DNA of 16,272 nt. Source: Thermoplasmatota archaeon. Lineage in GTDB: Archaea > Thermoplasmatota > Thermoplasmata > RBG-16-68-12 > JAGMCJ01. The position numbers and the translations under genes are program-made. The stretch lies in contig JAJISH010000161.1 of NCBI GenBank assembly GCA_022848825.1, positions 1-16,272 on the forward strand. Direction: 5' to 3'. Shown here one piece after another: positions 12,949-16,272 of this stretch (within the stretch, counting starts at the first letter, position 1; each line of letters starts with the position of its first letter). Below the pieces are notes generated by a model that was given only the letters and a program-made list of their open reading frames with translations, was not told the origin of the DNA and did not search any database.

Positions 12949-13437
12949 TCAATCCAGGGCGCCCTCTAGCCTGAGGAGGAACCTCTTCAACCTCGCTCCA
13001 CCGCCGAAGTGGCCGATCGAGCCATCGCTCCTGACCACCCTGTGGCAGGGGATGACTATCGGTGTGCGGTTGTTCCCGACCGCGTTCCCGACGGCTCTGT
13101 ACGCTCTCGGTCTGCCCACCATCTCAGCGACCTGCTTGTAGCTTCTCACCTCACCCGAAGGGATGCTCGCCACGGCCTCGAGCACGTCTCTCTGGAACTC
13201 GGTGTAACCGGAAAGATCCAGGCTCAACCTGCCGAAATTGACGGAATCGCCGTTGAAGTAGTCCTTGAGAAGCCCCTTTGTCTCCTCCAGCAGCTCCGAG
13301 CTGTCTCCCTCGGCAAGAGGATCTCCGTCAAGCAGTATCTCGTAGAGGCGGTCATCGCTCTCGAAGATCTGTAGGCAACCATTGGAAGTGAAGAACAGCT
13401 TCGTCTTCATCATCAATGTCAATGCAGTGCCATACAT
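12949..13437 (-). CDS. ogt: Methylated-DNA--protein-cysteine methyltransferase (O6-alkylguanine repair)
   Basis: 162-residue suicide repair protein that moves O6-alkyl groups from guanine to its own cysteine. The active site IPCHRVVRSDG is present with acceptor C131. The helix-turn-helix with the base-flipping Arg reads RAYRAVGNAVGNN at 111-123, and the entry helix FQRDVLEAVASIPSGEV at 81-97 is typical. The N-terminal domain (about 1-75) is short and diverged, as is common in archaeal forms. The ATG at 13437 has minus-strand GGAGG at 13448-13452, ten bases upstream. ATGs at codons 9 and 10 are possible later starts that would trim a hydrophobic octapeptide. It is divergent from the Trx-CcdA fusion gene and leads toward the Cys/Met enzyme 47 bp downstream. 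Confidence 0.93.
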   Translation of the reverse strand: MYGTALTLMMKTKLFFTSNGCLQIFESDDRLYEILLDGDPLAEGDSSELLEETKGLLKDYFNGDSVNFGRLSLDLSGYTEFQRDVLEAVASIPSGEVRSYKQVAEMVGRPRAYRAVGNAVGNNRTPIVIPCHRVVRSDGSIGHFGGGARLKRFLLRLEGALD

Positions 13438-13474
13438 AAGGGATTTGCCTCCGCCAGCCTCCCGAAGCCAAAAA

Positions 13475-13485
13475 TGTATAAATGG
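13475..13485. promoter_or_regulatory. TATA box possibly shared by two divergent genes
   Basis: Plus-strand TGTATAAATGG gives a start near 13506 for the Trx-CcdA fusion gene. The same bases read CCATTTATACA on the minus strand and would place a start near 13453, a short distance before the methyltransferase ATG at 13437. The core is nearly symmetric, so one element could serve both genes; flanking BRE sequence would decide direction. Confidence 0.5.
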
Positions 13486-13516
13486 TGAATGTCTATCAAT
13501 GTAAGCCAGCAGGACG

Positions 13517-15292
13517 GTGATGTTGATACACAGATGTAGTCGTCATCTTGCAGGGATCTCGTTGCTCCTAATCGGGGCCCTGATATTCTCCCCTCTTCCT
13601 GCAAAGGCGGAACTCATACTCGACGTATCGCATTCGCCAGAGGTTCCGCTTCCTGGTGAGACAGTCAATGTGACAGTCAGAGTGGCCGATCCTTCGAACA
13701 TCTCCTTTGTGGAGATCACCTGGTGCTTTCGCGATTCGGGATCGTGTTATCCGAGCGATGTGTACTACGGAGGGAACGACACCTATTGGAGTGACATCGG
13801 TGGAAAAGGGACCATCATCAACGGTACCGTGATCGGATACAACGTCACCGTTGAGAACAAGACGGGGCACAGGGACACTTACCCAGAGGGGACCCAGTAC
13901 GTCGACATCACCTACATAGGCCCTTCCCCTCCGGCGAAACCCGCACCTCCGCTGATCACTCTCGAACTCGTGCTTGTCGAAGCCCTTCTCATAGGCATCA
14001 CAGTGGCCCTGCTAGGCATCTTGGCATGGAGGAAGATGAATGGCCTGGAGACGAGCAAGGTGGCTGCCATGGGGATTGTCATCCTCATCATCCTGGCCAT
14101 TGTCTACGGAGCCGTGACAATCCTCACTCGGCCCACTGAGGTCGAGATCGCCAAGGATTTCCAGGCCATCGATACAGACGGTCGCTCCTTCAACCTCACC
14201 GACTTCCGCGGGGAGATCGTGGTCCTCGATTTCATGTCAATCAGCTGTGGGGGCTGTGAGATCATCGCCGGGACGATTATGGACGACGTCTACTCCCATT
14301 TCGACGAATCGGAACTCGAGGTGATATCGATAGATGTGAGCGTTGCCGATGATCTCGATTCTCTTAGGGCATTCAAAGAGGACAAGGGATATCCCTGGCG
14401 GATGGCCATGGATCCTGGCGGTCTCGTAAACGACTATGCCGTGAGTTCCCTTCCAACGCTAGTGATAATCGACAAAGAGGGGTACGCGGTCAAGGTGGTC
14501 ACGGATGCCTACACCTCCGCGAGCAGCATGCGGGGCATGATCGACGATGCTCTGGCGGGGAGATCGCAAGCCATAGGAATCCAGGCGGTGGGCGGTATCC
14601 TCCTCGCAGTCTTCGCGGGATTCGCCACCTTCTTCTCGCCGTGCTCTTTCCCGATGCTCCCGGGGTTCGTGGCGTACTATCTGTCCGCAGAAGCGGAGCA
14701 AGAGAAGAAAAGCACACTCAAAGTGCTCGCCAGCGGGCTCGTCGCGGGCATAGGAATCATCCTCGTCTTCCTTGTCATAGGGTTCGCCTGGATAGCGGCG
14801 GGAACGGCTGCCAACGTGGAGGAGTACACGCCTGTTCTGGGACCAATCGTTGGGGCGGTCCTGATCGCCCTGGGATTGCTGATGTTCACGAACCTCCAGT
14901 ACCACGCTCTGCTGAGGCCGTTCACCCGACTTAAAGAGGCGATAACGAAGGGGAAGAGCAAGGAGACCGGAGGTTACTACCCGAAGCTCTTCGGCTACGG
15001 CGTCGGGTACGGGGCCGCGGCGTCAGCCTGCACCGCCCCCCTCTTCATAGCCGTGCTCGCGCAGTCATCCATAACAGGGGGTCCGACCGAGAGCCTGTTC
15101 ATCCTCCTCGTGTTCTCCCTCGTGATCGTGCTCCTGATGGTCGCTATCACGTTCATGCTCTCTGCCTTTGGTCAGGAAAGCGTGAGGAAGCTCAGCCAGT
15201 ACACGGACCTCATCAAGAAAGTGAGCGCGGTCGTGCTCATAGCCGTGGGCGTCTATCTGATATACTACTACTTCACAAGCCACATCATTTAG
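13517..15292 (+). CDS. Fusion of extracellular beta domain, thioredoxin domain and CcdA/DsbD-type thiol transporter
   Basis: 591 residues numbered from GTG at 13517; the next codon, ATG at 13520, is an equally good start. Residues about 10-31 are a signal peptide (PAKA then EL). Residues 32-140 are an Ig-like beta domain with C70 and C77 and six N-X-S/T sequons (51, 61, 87, 102, 109, 114), so it is extracellular. TM segments follow at about 147-171 and 181-203, with a basic loop between. A TlpA/AhpC-like thioredoxin domain (about 207-350) has active site CGGC (244-247) and the cis-Pro loop LPT (P313). The C-terminal 352-586 is a six-TM CcdA module with one Cys in its TM1 (C376, FFSPCSFPMLPG) and one in its TM4 (C505, ASACTAP), the pair that shuttles electrons across the membrane in CcdA and DsbD. 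One chain could thus carry electrons from cytoplasmic thioredoxin to the outer domain. The stop overlaps the convergent acyl-CoA synthetase gene by 8 bp. Confidence 0.9.
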   Translation: MMLIHRCSRHLAGISLLLIGALIFSPLPAKAELILDVSHSPEVPLPGETVNVTVRVADPSNISFVEITWCFRDSGSCYPSDVYYGGNDTYWSDIGGKGTIINGTVIGYNVTVENKTGHRDTYPEGTQYVDITYIGPSPPAKPAPPLITLELVLVEALLIGITVALLGILAWRKMNGLETSKVAAMGIVILIILAIVYGAVTILTRPTEVEIAKDFQAIDTDGRSFNLTDFRGEIVVLDFMSISCGGCEIIAGTIMDDVYSHFDESELEVISIDVSVADDLDSLRAFKEDKGYPWRMAMDPGGLVNDYAVSSLPTLVIIDKEGYAVKVVTDAYTSASSMRGMIDDALAGRSQAIGIQAVGGILLAVFAGFATFFSPCSFPMLPGFVAYYLSAEAEQEKKSTLKVLASGLVAGIGIILVFLVIGFAWIAAGTAANVEEYTPVLGPIVGAVLIALGLLMFTNLQYHALLRPFTRLKEAITKGKSKETGGYYPKLFGYGVGYGAAASACTAPLFIAVLAQSSITGGPTESLFILLVFSLVIVLLMVAITFMLSAFGQESVRKLSQYTDLIKKVSAVVLIAVGVYLIYYYFTSHII

Positions 15293-16271
15293 GTCTGACC
15301 TTCTCCCCGATCGTCATCCTCGCATCCACTATCTTCGCGCCCTTCTTCTTGCCGAAGACCATCATCGGATTGATGTCGAGCTCCTCGATCCGGTAGAAGT
15401 CGTTCACCAGCTGTGAGATCCGCTGGAGATGGTCTACGATGATGTTGACATCGGAGGCTTTCTCCCCTCGGACGCCCGTGAGGAGCGGATATCCTCTTAT
15501 CGACTTGATCATCCTGTCAGCCTCCGCGTCCGTGAGAGGCGTCAGCCTGAAGGCCACGTCCTTCAGTATCTCGACGTAGATCCCCCCAAGACCGAACATG
15601 AGAAGAGGCCCGAACTTGGGGTCGTTCTTCATCCCGAGGATGACCTCCTTCCCGCCTGTGACGAACTCCTGTACGAGATAGCCCGAGATGGAGGATCCAG
15701 ACCGCTTGATCCTTCTCGTGATCTTCTTCAGCCTCCGAGCCAGGTCCCTCTCGTCCTCGATGTCCAAAGCTATCCCGCCGAAGTCCGACTTATGGACTAT
15801 CTGAGGGGACATTGCCTTCAGGGCAACGGGGTACTCGATCTCTGCCGCGAGCTTCTTCGCCTCTTCGAGGTCCTTCGCCACACCGTACTTGGCCAGGGAG
15901 AAGCCGTAGGCCTCGAGAACCTGCAGGACCTCCACCTCGTTGAGTCTGCATCGGTCATTCTGTCTGCACGCATCGAATATCCTAGCCACCCTCTTGCGGT
16001 CGACCTTGAACTCCTTCACGGTCCCCCTGTCCCTCTGGAGGTATTGGCCGTAGGCATACATCGAGGTCAGAGCCTTTGCCGCGGACTCCGGGAAAAGGTA
16101 AGCGGGAATGCCGTTCGTCGTGAGGGCGATGAACCCCGGCGACTCTTCCGTGCTACCAAGAAAGCAGGACAGTATGGTCTTCTTCTTGTGCCTCTTGGCT
16201 ACTTTCAGGATGCTGTTTGCCACCGCCAGCTCGTCCACCATTGCAGGCGGGACGAATATCAAGAGGACAGA
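15285..16271 (-). CDS. ADP-forming acyl-CoA (acetate-CoA) synthetase, ATP-grasp C-terminal part (5' end outside window)
   Basis: C-terminal portion of an NDP-forming acyl-CoA synthetase, which makes ATP from an acyl-CoA, ADP and phosphate (or runs in reverse). The frame is open to the window edge (SVLLIFVPPAMVDE), and TTG at 16262 is internal, so the full gene is probably the roughly 700-residue fused alpha-beta form. Numbering from 16262: residues 1-80 are the end of the succinyl-CoA-ligase-like flavodoxin domain (FVPPAMVDE; SCFLGSTE). The ATP-grasp domain runs from about 108 to 320, with ALKAMSPQIVHKSDFGGI holding the conserved beta-chain His H157 that relays the phosphate, EFVTGGKEVILGM at 199-211, FGLGGIYVE at 223-231 and the metal-site ELDINPM at 294-300. 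These enzymes are typical of archaeal amino-acid and peptide fermentation. It is convergent with the Trx-CcdA fusion gene. Confidence 0.92.
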   Translation of the reverse strand, partial: SVLLIFVPPAMVDELAVANSILKVAKRHKKKTILSCFLGSTEESPGFIALTTNGIPAYLFPESAAKALTSMYAYGQYLQRDRGTVKEFKVDRKRVARIFDACRQNDRCRLNEVEVLQVLEAYGFSLAKYGVAKDLEEAKKLAAEIEYPVALKAMSPQIVHKSDFGGIALDIEDERDLARRLKKITRRIKRSGSSISGYLVQEFVTGGKEVILGMKNDPKFGPLLMFGLGGIYVEILKDVAFRLTPLTDAEADRMIKSIRGYPLLTGVRGEKASDVNIIVDHLQRISQLVNDFYRIEELDINPMMVFGKKKGAKIVDARMTIGEKVRPK

Positions 16272-16272
16272 A

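Overview
The window reads as euryarchaeal chromosome, most likely from the Thermoplasmatota (an inference from the style of the protein families; no rRNA is present). The evidence is archaeal: a DNA polymerase D small subunit (DP1), an Orc1/Cdc6 initiator, a Ser-His-Asp signal peptidase, an ADP-forming acyl-CoA synthetase, secreted proteins rich in N-X-S/T sequons and PKD domains, and TATA-like boxes about 25-30 bp upstream of many starts. GC is roughly 55-60% by eye, lower in part of one secreted-protein gene. Coding density is high. No tRNA, rRNA, CRISPR array, insertion sequence or integrase was seen.

Layout. Positions 2-3965 form an information-processing and secretion block: the 3' part of DP1 (+), a type I signal peptidase with a long acidic tail (+), and Orc1/Cdc6 (-). 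Positions 4145-7776 form a cell-surface block: a two-TM protein with a C-terminal winged helix, a small secreted Q/N/Y-rich repeat protein followed by a clear hairpin terminator, and a large PKD-domain surface protein with a possible lipobox. Positions 7785-9393 (-) hold a TauE/SafE-type permease and a tandem-domain UspA protein as a tight two-gene operon.

Positions 9637-15292 are the most interesting part and have a sulfur/thiol theme. They hold an unrecognised Cys-rich protein with a seven-cysteine cluster, then a NifS/IscS-family protein whose PLP-binding lysine is replaced by Asp. The usual PLP-contacting Gln is also replaced (by Ala) and the stacking-side His by Gln, while the persulfide Cys is kept. 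Converging on it is a Cys/Met-metabolism PLP enzyme of the cystathionine gamma-lyase/synthase family with its lysine intact, preceded by an O6-alkylguanine-DNA methyltransferase. Divergent from that is a single-chain fusion of an extracellular beta domain, a CGGC thioredoxin domain and a CcdA/DsbD-type six-TM electron conduit. The window ends in the C-terminal ATP-grasp half of an ADP-forming acyl-CoA synthetase (-).

Inference: the Cys-rich protein and the lysine-less IscS homologue may form a scaffold or persulfide-handling pair that does not itself desulfurate cysteine. Sulfide could come from the neighbouring PLP enzyme or from outside the cell. The closest precedent known to me is the Archaeoglobus fulgidus IscS, which also has Asp at the PLP-lysine position. 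Four convergent gene pairs in the window meet within -8 to +8 bp, so their transcripts must terminate inside each other's coding sequence or 3' end.
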